Assembly: GCF_039523735.1 (NCBI RefSeq)
Contig: NZ_BAAAFW010000012.1
Location: 1-64,000 of the forward strand
DNA from: Tatumella punctata
Lineage (GTDB): Bacteria > Pseudomonadota > Gammaproteobacteria > Enterobacterales > Enterobacteriaceae
DNA length: 64,000 nt
Reading direction: 5' to 3'
Shown here: one piece after another, positions 35,551-44,468 of the stretch
How the letters are laid out: the number at the start of each line of letters is the position of its first letter
How positions within the stretch are numbered: the first letter of the stretch is position 1
Made by a program: the position numbers and the translations under genes
Notes under the pieces: model-generated
Database searches by the model: none
What the model saw: only the letters and a program-made list of their open reading frames with translations
What the model was told of the DNA's origin: nothing

Positions 35551-37506
35551 ATGGTTCAGTATCTGCGTTTCCCGGTTAAGCTGACTTTCGCCATCCTGTT
35601 AGCGCTGATGCTGGGCTTCTATTGTAATTTAGAAACCCCGCGCTGGGCGGTAATGACAGCCGGAATTGTGGCCGGCGGACAGGCCTTTGCGGCAGGGGGT
35701 GATCCTTATTCAGGAGCCCTGAGACACCGTGGGGTATTGCGGATTATCGGTACTTTTATCGGTTGTATTGCCGCCCTGACCATTATGATTTTTACCGCAC
35801 AGGCACCGGTGGTGATGCTGATGCTTTGCTGTGCCTGGGCAGGACTCTGTGTCTGGCAGTCATCCCTTATTCGAGCCGAAAATTCTTATGCGCTGGGACT
35901 GGCAGGTTATACGACCCTGATTATTGTGGTGACAGTGAATGCCAGCGGTACACTGCAGCTGGTACCGCGTTTCGCCGTAGAACGGTGTTGTGAAATCATT
36001 ATTGGTATTGTCTGCGCCATCCTGGCGGACATGATCTTTTCTCCCCGTTCGATAAAAAAAGTTATCGACCAGGAAGTGGAGTCATTACTGTTATCTCAGT
36101 ATCAGTTGCTGCAGTCAGGGGTCAGACATAACAGTAAAGAAGAACTTGATAAGGCATGGAGTACTTTGGTTCGCAGGACCAGTGCTTTCAGCGGTATGCG
36201 CAGCCAGTTACGTATGGAATCCAGCCACTGGCAAAATGCCAGCCGGCGAATGAAGATGTTACATACTCTGTCACTGACCATGATTACCCAGGCGGCAGAA
36301 ACGTTCCTTATTCAGAATACCCGCGAAAACTATATTCCGGCTTCCTTCCGGGAGTTAATCGGGCAGGATGTCAGCAATATTGTCGATCTGCGTAAACAAT
36401 TAAAAGAGCTCAGGCGTCTGCTGACACTGAATACTAATGCAGATATCCCGGTCACACTCAGCAGCTGGATCGGGGCTGCGTCTGAGTACTTGTTATTAAT
36501 GAAAGGTATTCAGACCAACGCACGTATTAATAAAATCGAAGAAACCATCCTGCAACGGGAAGGTGAAGTTCACGTACGCTCTGCCGAAACGCATCCGGCG
36601 ATGATTAACGGTATCCGTACCTTTGTGGCGACGGCCCTTGGGTCATTATTCTGGTTATATTCGGGCTGGAATGCAGGCAGTGCCTGTATGGTGATGCTGG
36701 CAGTGGTCACTTCATTAGCGATGCGTTTACCTAACCCGCTGATGCTGGCGAAAGATTTTCTGTACGGGATGTCTGTCGCAGTACCACTCGGGGCGCTGTA
36801 TTATGTTTTTCTGATGCCGGGTACCCAGCAAAGCCTGTTCTTACTGTGTCTGATTATTGGTGCACTGGCATTTGTCTCGGGTATTTTTATCCAGCGCCGG
36901 CAGCTAGGCACCCTTGGGGCTTTTATCGGAACGCTGAATATCATTGTATTGAGTAACCCGATGAGCTTCGGGATTAATACCTTTCTTGATAATGCACTGG
37001 GACAGGTGATTGGCTGTTTTCTGGCAATGCTGGTGATACTGTTAATCCGTGATAAATCCAAAGCCCGTACTGGCAGAAAAATACTGAACAGGTTTATGTA
37101 TGCGGCGGTTTCTGCATTAACAACTAACCCTGACAGACGCAGGGAAAATCATCTTCCCTCACTGTATCAGCAATTATTCCTGCTGCTTAATTTATTTCCC
37201 GGGGATATTAATAAATACCGTCTGGCATTAACTCTTATTATTAGTCATCAGAGATTACGTCAGGCTAATATTCCCTGCCAGGAAGAGTTATCAGAATTTC
37301 ATCGTCGTCTGAGATATACGGGAGACCGGATAATTTCGTCACACGGTGAAGAAAAAAAACGTTACTATTACCAGCGGCTATTGCAGGAGTTTGATATTTA
37401 TCAGCAGAAGTTACAGCAATATGCAGCACCATTATCTGTCACCGAACCGGTTCGCCGGCTGGTGGACATACTGACCCGCTATCAAAATACGCTGATTAAT
37501 ATCTGA
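35551..37506 (+). CDS. aaeB: Aromatic-acid efflux pump subunit AaeB
   Basis: The 651-residue protein matches E. coli AaeB across its length. It has two blocks of hydrophobic segments (about residues 10-165 and 355-500) separated by a soluble region, typical of the FUSC/YccS-type family. Conserved stretches include LETPRWAVMTAGIVA and RLPNPLMLAKDFLYG. The ATG at 35551 is preferred to an in-frame TTG at 35536, which overlaps the aaeA stop; a G-rich tract precedes it. Confidence 0.96.
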   Translation: MVQYLRFPVKLTFAILLALMLGFYCNLETPRWAVMTAGIVAGGQAFAAGGDPYSGALRHRGVLRIIGTFIGCIAALTIMIFTAQAPVVMLMLCCAWAGLCVWQSSLIRAENSYALGLAGYTTLIIVVTVNASGTLQLVPRFAVERCCEIIIGIVCAILADMIFSPRSIKKVIDQEVESLLLSQYQLLQSGVRHNSKEELDKAWSTLVRRTSAFSGMRSQLRMESSHWQNASRRMKMLHTLSLTMITQAAETFLIQNTRENYIPASFRELIGQDVSNIVDLRKQLKELRRLLTLNTNADIPVTLSSWIGAASEYLLLMKGIQTNARINKIEETILQREGEVHVRSAETHPAMINGIRTFVATALGSLFWLYSGWNAGSACMVMLAVVTSLAMRLPNPLMLAKDFLYGMSVAVPLGALYYVFLMPGTQQSLFLLCLIIGALAFVSGIFIQRRQLGTLGAFIGTLNIIVLSNPMSFGINTFLDNALGQVIGCFLAMLVILLIRDKSKARTGRKILNRFMYAAVSALTTNPDRRRENHLPSLYQQLFLLLNLFPGDINKYRLALTLIISHQRLRQANIPCQEELSEFHRRLRYTGDRIISSHGEEKKRYYYQRLLQEFDIYQQKLQQYAAPLSVTEPVRRLVDILTRYQNTLINI

Positions 37507-37562
37507 TATTATCTTTGCCCCCGGGCTTTACTGGCGGAGATCATTGCAGATTTGAGCATCCG

Positions 37563-37588
37563 AAAAAGGCCCCCCTGACAAGGGGGCT
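37563..37588 (-). terminator. Minus-strand terminator downstream of yhcN
   Basis: On the minus strand AGCCCCCTTGTCAGGGGGGCC is followed by five T residues. It faces yhcN, which ends 280 bases before it, so the yhcN transcript may have a long 3' tail. The gap 37589-37868 shows no other feature that I can support. Confidence 0.65.
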
Positions 37589-37868
37589 AATATGACGTTA
37601 CGATGGTTCTTTATGTAATTCCCGGGGCAGCCCCGAAGAATTAACTTTATTATGATTATTTACTGATGATTACTATTCTTGCCGACGTTCCCTGTCCGGC
37701 TACGATATTGAGGTGTTTTTATATTTACCGAAGGTAATAAATACCCTTCCTCCTGAATATCGTTATTCTATAAACAACATTGCTTACTTTTGACGTATTG
37801 ATAAACCTGCTCAGTAAGATAATAACTGACGCTATTTCACAGGTGAAAATTTAACATAGCTGCTTTTA

Positions 37869-38132
37869 TTATTTGTAGATACTTGCAGTCTCGTGATAAT
37901 TACCGTTCATATAGGCTTCCGTGATACGGTAGGCCGTTGCTCCCATTGCATCTGCTTTATGACTTAATTGTTCACTGATCTCAGAAGGAGAAGCGTCCAG
38001 ACCACTGACAGAGATAACACCGATAGACTGCATCGCTTGTGCTTGTTCGCTGGTTACTGATTGTGCAGCAGATACACCAAACGACAGTGCGGAAAGTACA
38101 CCCATCATAGCCAGACCGGCTTTTATACTCAC
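37869..38132 (-). CDS. yhcN: YhcN/BhsA family periplasmic stress protein (DUF1471)
   Basis: The 87-residue protein has a signal peptide (cut near VSAAQS, about residue 22) and the DUF1471 domain with IGVISVSGLDASPSE and KADAMGATAYRITEAY. It has the same length as E. coli YhcN, which responds to peroxide and acid stress. The position next to argR is conserved, but yhcO, its usual neighbour, is absent. A CRP-like site lies upstream. Confidence 0.93.
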   Translation of the reverse strand: MSIKAGLAMMGVLSALSFGVSAAQSVTSEQAQAMQSIGVISVSGLDASPSEISEQLSHKADAMGATAYRITEAYMNGNYHETASIYK

Positions 38133-38161
38133 AATTTATTCCTCGTTGATTTATTCATTTT

Positions 38162-38177
38162 TGTGATTCAGATCACG
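38162..38177. promoter_or_regulatory. CRP-like site upstream of yhcN
   Basis: TGTGA-N6-TCACG matches the CRP consensus in nine of ten bases. It lies 30-45 bases before the yhcN start codon, so it may overlap the promoter. The assignment rests on pattern alone. Confidence 0.4.
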
Positions 38178-38410
38178 AAGCGCATTATAGGTCTGGTAAC
38201 GTAAGAAATTAATACATTGCTAATAATGTTTTTTCAAATGTAACCGTTTACCTGATATTTTTTATAACAAATTCAACTAAAAGATGACCATATTTTAAAC
38301 AATGATGTTATTTTTACATTTAAAACATAGGCATATAACAATTTATCAATTTGTGCTGTTTGGTTGATGTGTAATGCTGGCTTCATAGTTTCCTGAGTGA
38401 TTATCTCTGC
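38178..38410. other. AT-rich intergenic region between yhcN and the heptamer repeat
   Basis: This stretch is strongly AT-rich, especially at 38210-38345. It holds the upstream region of yhcN. No gene, RNA or terminator could be supported. Confidence 0.4.
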
Positions 38411-38501
38411 AGAAAGCAGAAAGCAGAAAGCAGAAAGCAGAAAGCAGAAAGCAGAAAGCAGAAAGCAGAAAGCAGAAAGCAGAAAGCAGAAAGCAGAAAG
38501 C
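38411..38501. repeat. Thirteen perfect tandem copies of the 7-mer AGAAAGC
   Basis: Bases 38411-38501 are exactly 13 uninterrupted copies of AGAAAGC (91 bases), lying between the argR 3' end and yhcN. The two bases before it, GC, extend the periodicity. One strand is purine-rich, the other reads GCTTTCT. A perfect array of this length is expected to change copy number by polymerase slippage. It is transcribed if argR reads through its weak hairpin. Confidence 0.97.
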
Positions 38502-38509
38502 CTTTATTC

Positions 38510-38538
38510 CCCCCGACATCCGGCTGAGGCCGGGGGAC
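38510..38538 (-). terminator. Hairpin after argR
   Basis: On the minus strand TCCCCCG and CGGGGGGA form a stem around a 15-base inner part that can itself pair (GGC with GCC). It lies seven bases past the argR stop, but the sequence after it is not a plain T run; it leads straight into the TTTCTGC repeats. Confidence 0.5.
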
Positions 38539-38544
38539 AGAGAC

Positions 38545-39015
38545 TCAGAGCTCTTGTTCAAACAACGTCAGAATGGCGTCGTAGAGTTTTTTCACGGTAA
38601 AGCTTCTGGAAGGGGTTACGAAAATAGTGTCATCGCCGGCAATGGTACCGAGGATCCCTTCCGATTTTCCTAATGAATCAAGTAATCTTGCAATCAATTG
38701 TGCCGCACCAGGACTGGTATGAATAACAATCAGTGCATCGTTATAATCAATATCTAATACCAGGTTTTTGAGCGGACTGCTGGTGGTCGGTACGCCAAGT
38801 TCAGCGGGGAGACAATAGACCATCTCCATTTTTGCATTACGGGTACGTACTGCGCCGAATTTGGTCAGCATCCTTGAGACTTTAGACTGGTTAATGTTAG
38901 TAAAGCCATCGTCCTGCAGAGCAACAACAATCTCACCCTGAGAACTAAACTTTTCTTCTTTTAGCAGTGCTTTAAAAGCCCTGATTAAATCTTCTTGTTT
39001 AGAGGAGGTTCGCAT
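38545..39015 (-). CDS. argR: Arginine repressor
   Basis: The 156-residue protein has the E. coli length. Its N-terminal winged helix carries the SKVSRMLTKFGAVRTRN segment and its C-terminal domain carries GTIAGDDTIFV for arginine binding and hexamer assembly. It represses arginine synthesis genes and helps resolve ColE1-type plasmid multimers. Two ARG boxes in front of the gene show autoregulation. The neighbouring mdh gene found in E. coli is missing. Confidence 0.99.
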   Translation of the reverse strand: MRTSSKQEDLIRAFKALLKEEKFSSQGEIVVALQDDGFTNINQSKVSRMLTKFGAVRTRNAKMEMVYCLPAELGVPTTSSPLKNLVLDIDYNDALIVIHTSPGAAQLIARLLDSLGKSEGILGTIAGDDTIFVTPSRSFTVKKLYDAILTLFEQEL

Positions 39016-39054
39016 AGGCTACCATGTTTGTTTAAAGAGGATCCCGCAGAGGCA

Positions 39055-39092
39055 ATTACATTATTATGCACCTGGATGAATTTTTATGCAAT
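39055..39092 (-). promoter_or_regulatory. Two ARG boxes in the argR promoter
   Basis: On the minus strand TGCATAAAAATTCA (39077-39090) and TGCATAATAATGTA (39057-39070) match the ARG-box consensus TGAAT-W4-ATTCA and are spaced about 20 bases centre to centre, as a hexamer needs. They closely resemble the E. coli argR operator and indicate autorepression. Confidence 0.88.
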
Positions 39093-39398
39093 GCGTGGTG
39101 TTGGTATCAAGGGACGGGATAATACAAGGCGCGGATTCTAACAAATAAAACCCTGAGAGTCCAAATTACTAAATAAGCATTTCTTCGCAGTTTTTTATAT
39201 TGTAACTGACCGCAGGATAGCTTATTCGCTCTGCTGTCTGCGGGGTGCTGACAGTGAAAATAATGGCCGGCGTCGGCCGGATAAATGGGTTTAATATGGA
39301 TAAAAAGTCATACAGTGATGAAGCAGGGAGCGGGTGACAGGGCTGGAGCAGGCAGTGCAGCCAGCACAGAGTTGTGGCTGGCTGCTATCGAGCGGTAA
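39093..39398. other. Gap where mdh lies in E. coli; no coding sequence
   Basis: In E. coli the malate dehydrogenase gene occupies this interval, divergent from argR. Here the 306 bases contain no dehydrogenase frame or recognisable fragment. They do hold a hairpin GGCCG-GCGT-CGGCC near 39265 and, downstream of degS, a nine-base perfect inverted repeat GCAGCCAGC/GCTGGCTGC (about 39354-39385). Confidence 0.75.
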
Positions 39399-40478
39399 TT
39401 AGTTCACTGCCGGGGTATCTTGCGGAAATTCGCGGAGAGTTACCGGGATAGTCAGTTGTTTATCGTTACGCAGCAGCCGGACCTGGACCACTGACCCCGG
39501 ACGGATCTCAGCCACCTGATCCATCGTCTCCTGGGCAGAAATAGCCGGTTTGCCATTAACACTCAGCAGCAGATCGTTGGCCTGAATACCCGCCAGCTCA
39601 GCAGGCCCGCCGGGGGCGACTTTACTTACGATAATTCCTTGTATCTTATCCACTGAGTTTCCGTGACCATTAAGCGCCGGGATCTCCCGCGCCGTAATAC
39701 CGATAAAGCCACGTATTACACGGCCATAACGGATGAGTTTATCCATAATCTGGGTTGCCAGTGCTGTGGGTATAGCGAAGCCGATGCCTTCGGGCGTTTC
39801 TCCGTCACTGCTTTTGTCAAAGGTCAGTGTATTTATCCCCATCAGTTCTCCGCGGGAATTAATTAATGCGCCACCAGAATTTCCCTGATTGATCGATGCA
39901 TCTGTTTGCAGGAAATTTTGCCGGCCGGAAGAGCTCAGTCCTACCCGTCCTGTGGCACTGATAATGCCCTGGGTGACTGTCTGTCCCAGGTTATAAGGAT
40001 TGCCGATCGCCATCACGACATCGCCGATATGTGGAATACGCTGCGAATTAATCGGAATAACCGGTAAATTGGTGGCAGAAATTTTCAGTACCGCAAGGTC
40101 AGTCATTGCATCGGACCCCACCAGCGTCGCCTCATAAAACCGGCCATCCTGCAATGCTACAATAATCTGGTCAGCATTATTAATCACATGCTTATTCGTC
40201 AGGATATAGCCTTTATTGTTCATGATCACCCCGGAACCCAGCGTGGTGATCCCGTGGCTGTTGTCGGTCTGGGTATTACGGTTATAGACATTGACCACTG
40301 CCGGAGCTGCACGCCGGACACCCTGACTGAAACTGACGATAGGTTCTTCGGTACTGGTATCTGAATGATTAACTAACGCCAGCAGGCGGCTGCCGACATG
40401 GTATTCAGGCATAGCCAGCAGTATTACCACTGCCACAATAAGGCCGATAATCACTGAACGTAATAATTTGAGTAGCAT
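39399..40478 (-). CDS. degS: Membrane-anchored serine protease DegS
   Basis: The 359-residue protein has an N-terminal membrane anchor (about residues 3-24), a trypsin-like domain with the catalytic Ser in INQGNSGGALIN, the His in LTNKHVINN and Asp in AMTDLAVLKI, and one C-terminal PDZ domain. It senses misfolded outer-membrane proteins and starts cleavage of the anti-sigma factor RseA. It follows degQ by 93 bases on the same strand. Confidence 0.98.
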   Translation of the reverse strand: MLLKLLRSVIIGLIVAVVILLAMPEYHVGSRLLALVNHSDTSTEEPIVSFSQGVRRAAPAVVNVYNRNTQTDNSHGITTLGSGVIMNNKGYILTNKHVINNADQIIVALQDGRFYEATLVGSDAMTDLAVLKISATNLPVIPINSQRIPHIGDVVMAIGNPYNLGQTVTQGIISATGRVGLSSSGRQNFLQTDASINQGNSGGALINSRGELMGINTLTFDKSSDGETPEGIGFAIPTALATQIMDKLIRYGRVIRGFIGITAREIPALNGHGNSVDKIQGIIVSKVAPGGPAELAGIQANDLLLSVNGKPAISAQETMDQVAEIRPGSVVQVRLLRNDKQLTIPVTLREFPQDTPAVN

Positions 40479-40571
40479 ACCGATAGTATAATTGCCGGGA
40501 AAGGATGGTTAAGGATAACACGATAACAGCGGGCACAGGTATTCGCTTGTGCCCGCGTCATTTGCGTTTTT

Positions 40572-41948
40572 CTAACGCATTAACAGATAGATACTCTCTT
40601 TACCGCGGATCACATTTAATGCAATCACGTCTGGCTTCGTGTCGAGTACTTTTTTCAGAGCTTCCAGGCTTTGCACACGCTGGTGGTTAATACTGACGAT
40701 AACATCACCGGGCCGGAACCCCGTCTGTGCCGCAGCACTTTGCGGGCTTACACTCAGTACTTGTATACCTTTCTCTTTGGCCGCTGTTTGTCCGTCGCCG
40801 AACTCAGCACCCTGTAAGGCAGGGAGTGATAATTCTTTTGTCACCGGCTGAGACGCTGTGCTCTGGTCCAGAGTTACCACCAGGTTCAGTGGCTTGCCGT
40901 CGCGCAGCAGGCCGAGGCGTACCCGTTCCCCGGGGGCACTGGTTGCTACTTTGGCCCTGAGTTCGCCAAAACCGGAAATTGCCTTATCATTGAGTGTTGT
41001 GATGATATCACCGGCTTTTATACCGGCTTTTTCGGCCGCCGAACCTGGCAAAACCTGCGCAACAAAGGCTCCGTGATTGACATTAACCCTGAACGCTTTT
41101 GCCATATCAGCCGTGAGTTCAGTACCTTTAATGCCCAACTGTCCCCGTTTTACCTGACCATATTTTATTAGTTGGTCGGCGATATTAAGGGCCATATTAC
41201 CGGGAATCGCAAAGCCAATACCAATGTTACCGCCACCCGAAGCCAGAATTGCCGTATTGATACCGATTAGCTCACCGCGTAGATTCACCAGTGCCCCGCC
41301 GGAGTTACCCCGGTTAATGGCGGCATCAGTCTGAATAAAATTCTCCAGTCCTTCGATATTTAACCCGCTACGGCCAAGGGCTGAAATGATCCCGGAAGTT
41401 GCCGTCTGACCTAAACCATACGGATTACCGATAGCAACCGCAAAATCGCCTACCTGTAACTGGTCTGAATTACCGGTTTTTATCTGGGTCAGATTTTTCG
41501 GGTTGCTTATCTGAATCAGTGCAATATCTGACTGGCTGTCGCTGCCAGTCAGTTTTGCATTGTACTCACTGCCGTCGCTTAATTGCACCGTGATTTTGCT
41601 GGCACCGTTAATAACATGGTAGTTGGTCAGAATATAGCCTTTTCCGGCATTAATGATTACCCCTGATCCCAGTCCTTCAAACGGCGTGCCCTGCGGATTT
41701 TGCGGGGGTTGCTGACCATAGAATTTTTTCAGGGGGCCGGGTAGCTGAGCTGTAGCTGAAGGGGTCTGGATACCGCTTACTTTTACGCTGACCACTGAGG
41801 GTAATACCTGAGCCAGCATCGGTGCCAGTGAAGGAAGCTGCTGTCCCTGAACTTTAACCGGCAGGCTGGCATGTGCAGCAGGGGTCAGGGACAGATTTAG
41901 CCCGGCACTTAGCGTCATGGCGAGCAATAGCGGTGATAGTTTTTTCAT
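40572..41948 (-). CDS. degQ: Periplasmic serine endoprotease DegQ
   Basis: The 458-residue protein has a signal peptide cut after AHA (about residue 27), a trypsin-like domain (LTNYHVINGA, SDIALIQI, INRGNSGGALVN) and two PDZ domains (about 250-340 and 360-455). It is a DegP-like protease and chaperone of the periplasm. A strong inverted repeat, GCGGGCAC and GTGCCCGC, lies at about 40530-40558 between it and degS. Confidence 0.98.
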   Translation of the reverse strand: MKKLSPLLLAMTLSAGLNLSLTPAAHASLPVKVQGQQLPSLAPMLAQVLPSVVSVKVSGIQTPSATAQLPGPLKKFYGQQPPQNPQGTPFEGLGSGVIINAGKGYILTNYHVINGASKITVQLSDGSEYNAKLTGSDSQSDIALIQISNPKNLTQIKTGNSDQLQVGDFAVAIGNPYGLGQTATSGIISALGRSGLNIEGLENFIQTDAAINRGNSGGALVNLRGELIGINTAILASGGGNIGIGFAIPGNMALNIADQLIKYGQVKRGQLGIKGTELTADMAKAFRVNVNHGAFVAQVLPGSAAEKAGIKAGDIITTLNDKAISGFGELRAKVATSAPGERVRLGLLRDGKPLNLVVTLDQSTASQPVTKELSLPALQGAEFGDGQTAAKEKGIQVLSVSPQSAAAQTGFRPGDVIVSINHQRVQSLEALKKVLDTKPDVIALNVIRGKESIYLLMR

Positions 41949-42000
41949 TATGCAAGTATTCTCACGGTTAAAAGCAAAGACCAGAGGCTGAGAGCAGCAG

Positions 42001-42028
42001 AAAAAAACCGGGCGCCTGAAGCGCCCGG
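42001..42028 (-). terminator. Terminator of zapG
   Basis: On the minus strand CCGGGCGC-TTCA-GCGCCCGG is followed by seven T residues. It starts a few bases after the zapG stop and separates zapG from degQ. Confidence 0.92.
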
Positions 42029-42032
42029 AGGA

Positions 42033-42434
42033 TTATTTCTGGTTTACCGGGCCGCTTCTGAGTAATCCGGAAGCCCCTTCGGAGTAATCCCGCGGGATTT
42101 GTACCGGAGCCTGATCGTTATCCGCTTCAGCTTCGGTTTCCTGCCATGCAAACGGGTTTTGATCTCCGGGCAAATCCGGCAGCAGATCACTGGAACCTTT
42201 CGCCATATGCTGATAAAGCTGGCGATAATCATGGGCCATATTGTCCAGTAATTCCGCACTGCGGGCAAAATGTCCGGTCAGTTCCTTGCGATAGTCTTCC
42301 AGCTCAGATTTAGATTTTTCCAGCTCATATTGTACGTTACGTTGCTCACGTAATTTTCTGTTACCAAAGCGCATGCCGACGGCACCAATAATCAGGCCGG
42401 CAACCAATCCGATTAGCCCGTATTCCCAGGTCAT
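42033..42434 (-). CDS. zapG: Division and envelope protein ZapG (YhcB)
   Basis: The 133-residue protein has one N-terminal transmembrane helix (about residues 5-22) and a coiled-coil cytoplasmic part (about 25-85) with a disordered tail. Size and sequence match E. coli YhcB/ZapG (DUF1043), which coordinates cell division with envelope synthesis. The start MTWEYGLIGLV at 42434 matches the family; a frame open to 42470 adds 12 non-conserved residues. Confidence 0.95.
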   Translation of the reverse strand: MTWEYGLIGLVAGLIIGAVGMRFGNRKLREQRNVQYELEKSKSELEDYRKELTGHFARSAELLDNMAHDYRQLYQHMAKGSSDLLPDLPGDQNPFAWQETEAEADNDQAPVQIPRDYSEGASGLLRSGPVNQK

Positions 42435-42651
42435 AATAACTCCCCTCATTTCCGTTGTTGTCCAGGGCACAACGGTTTTCTTCTTTATGCCAGTCAGTTA
42501 ACAACAAGAAGATAACCTACTTCAATACCCGTCACTATACCCGTTAATCTTCCGGAAGTGGAATCCTGCGTCAGCCTGGCGTACTGTATAACGGTTTTTT
42601 TTTCGTCAAATAACACCAAACGGACTTTTCCGGACAGCTGAGAAAATACAA

Positions 42652-43779
42652 ATGACATCACCCCTGGCCCTGTATCAGCAAGAGCTTACCCGTGGTAGTT
42701 TTCAGCCTGATGACGTACAAAAGGCTGCAATAACCCGACTTGATGAAATTTATCAGTTACTTACAGAAAAAAGTCTTGCCAGTACTCAGCCTAAAAAAGG
42801 CGTCTTTAGCCGGTTATCCGGTTTACTGGGTAAAGGAAAAGCAGATCTGCTTGCACCGGTCACAGGATTGTATATGTGGGGCGGAGTAGGACGGGGGAAA
42901 ACCTGGATTATGGATCTGTTTTTTCAGTCTATTCCGGGTGAACGTAAGCTTCGTTTACACTTCCATCGTTTTATGCAGCGGGTACATCAGCAACTGACCG
43001 AATTACAGGGGCAAAGTGACCCTTTACTGATTATTGCTGACCGTTTTAAAACACAGGCCGATATACTGTGCTTTGATGAGTTTTTTGTTTCGGACATTAC
43101 TGACGCGATGCTGCTTGGTACCCTGATGGAAGCGCTGTTTGAACGGGGGATTACCCTGGTAGCAACTTCAAATATCCCCCCGGACCAGCTTTACCGTAAT
43201 GGTCTGCAACGGGCGCGTTTTTTACCGGCAATTGAGCAGATCAATCGCCATTGTGAAATTATGAATGTCGATGCGGGGATCGATTACCGTTTACGTACCC
43301 TGACTTCTGCACATTTATGGAAAACCCCTCTGAACACACAGACCACGGAAGAGATGGTTTCAATGTTTGGATCACTGGCCGGGTGTGACTATCAGACGGC
43401 GGAATCACCGGTACTGGAAGTCAATCATCGTCAGATGCAAACTCTGAAATCGGCACATGGTGTGGTCGCGCTGGACTTTATTACCCTGTGCGGTGAGGGG
43501 CGCAGTCAGATGGATTACATTGAGCTTTCCCGCCATTATCACAGTGTATTGTTATTTAATGTACCGGTGATGAATTATGCTCAGGAAGATCAGGCCAGAC
43601 GATTTTTGGCATTAGTCGATGAGTTTTACGAACGACATGTTAAACTGATCGTCAGTGCAGAAGCAGCGTTGGAAGAGATTTATGCCGGCAACCAGCTGAA
43701 ATTTGAATACCAGCGTTGCCTTTCACGTTTGCAGGAAATGCAAAGTGAAGAGTTTCTGCGCCGCCCTCATTTGCCCTGA
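42652..43779 (+). CDS. zapE: Cell division ATPase ZapE
   Basis: The 375-residue AFG1-like ATPase has the E. coli length, the Walker A motif GGVGRGKTW and the Walker B segment CFDEFFVSDITDA. It binds FtsZ and aids late division under stress. It is divergent from zapG, as in E. coli, and precedes rplM. Confidence 0.97.
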   Translation: MTSPLALYQQELTRGSFQPDDVQKAAITRLDEIYQLLTEKSLASTQPKKGVFSRLSGLLGKGKADLLAPVTGLYMWGGVGRGKTWIMDLFFQSIPGERKLRLHFHRFMQRVHQQLTELQGQSDPLLIIADRFKTQADILCFDEFFVSDITDAMLLGTLMEALFERGITLVATSNIPPDQLYRNGLQRARFLPAIEQINRHCEIMNVDAGIDYRLRTLTSAHLWKTPLNTQTTEEMVSMFGSLAGCDYQTAESPVLEVNHRQMQTLKSAHGVVALDFITLCGEGRSQMDYIELSRHYHSVLLFNVPVMNYAQEDQARRFLALVDEFYERHVKLIVSAEAALEEIYAGNQLKFEYQRCLSRLQEMQSEEFLRRPHLP

Positions 43780-43824
43780 ATGCGAATGCCGGGAAGAGGG
43801 AGCGCAATTTTATCGCAAAAAGAG

Positions 43825-43853
43825 TCGACCTTTCGCGGTGACTTCTCTATAAT
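43825..43853 (+). promoter_or_regulatory. Promoter of rplM-rpsI
   Basis: A -35-like TCGACC is separated by exactly 17 bases from a perfect -10 TATAAT, followed by the GC-containing start region. The transcript would begin near 43860 and have a leader of about 165 bases. In E. coli the corresponding leader is bound by L13 for autogenous control, which may apply here. Confidence 0.75.
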
Positions 43854-44024
43854 CTTGCGACCCCACGTTACGGCAAATGGTTTTTTTTCCCAAAAACCTT
43901 TGTGATCCGGTAACTCTATCCGAAGGGGTAGGCTTGCTGGCAAAATGGTCGTGTGAGCCTCAATCGTTTACTTAAGCGTTTGGGATTTCACCAACGTGTA
44001 ACTTATATTTGGGTAAGCTTTTCA

Positions 44025-44453
44025 ATGAAAACTTTTACAGCTAAACCAGAAACCGTCCAGCGTGACTGGTATGTTGTTGACGCGACAGGCAAAACTTTAG
44101 GTCGTTTAGCGACTGAACTGGCTCGTCGTCTGCGTGGTAAGCATAAAGCGGAATACACTCCGCATGTTGATACCGGTGATTATATTATCGTTCTGAACGC
44201 TGATAAAGTTGCTGTTACCGGCAACAAGCGTAGCGATAAAATTTATTACCATCACACCGGCCACATCGGTGGTATCAAGCAAGCGACCTTCGAAGAGATG
44301 ATTGCTCGCCGTCCTGAGCGTGTGATTGAAATCGCGGTTAAAGGCATGCTGCCAAAAGGCCCGCTGGGTCGTGCTATGTACCGTAAACTGAAAGTTTACG
44401 CAGGTAACGAGCACAACCATGCGGCACAGCAACCGCAAGTTCTTGACATTTAA
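44025..44453 (+). CDS. rplM: 50S ribosomal protein L13
   Basis: The 142-residue protein is nearly identical to E. coli L13, from MKTFTAKPETVQRDWYVVDA to NHAAQQPQVLDI. A longer frame beginning at 43953 lies in the untranslated leader and is not part of the gene. It is the first gene of rplM-rpsI, 15 bases before rpsI. Confidence 0.99.
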   Translation: MKTFTAKPETVQRDWYVVDATGKTLGRLATELARRLRGKHKAEYTPHVDTGDYIIVLNADKVAVTGNKRSDKIYYHHTGHIGGIKQATFEEMIARRPERVIEIAVKGMLPKGPLGRAMYRKLKVYAGNEHNHAAQQPQVLDI

Positions 44454-44468
44454 TCGGGATTACAGGCA

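Noticed and set aside
38411..38501. Possible CRISPR array
   Set aside because: The units are 7 bases and contiguous, with no spacers and no cas genes near.
38346..38561. Frame encoding repeated AFCFLLS heptapeptides
   Set aside because: It is the translation of the 7-base tandem repeat; the flanks carry no coding signal and the frame overlaps the end of argR.
38397..38600. Plus-strand frame with KAESRKQ repeats
   Set aside because: It is the other strand of the same heptamer array and continues into the argR gene.
43953..44024. N-terminal extension of L13
   Set aside because: L13 proteins start at MKTFTAK; the extra residues come from the untranslated leader after the promoter at 43825-43853.
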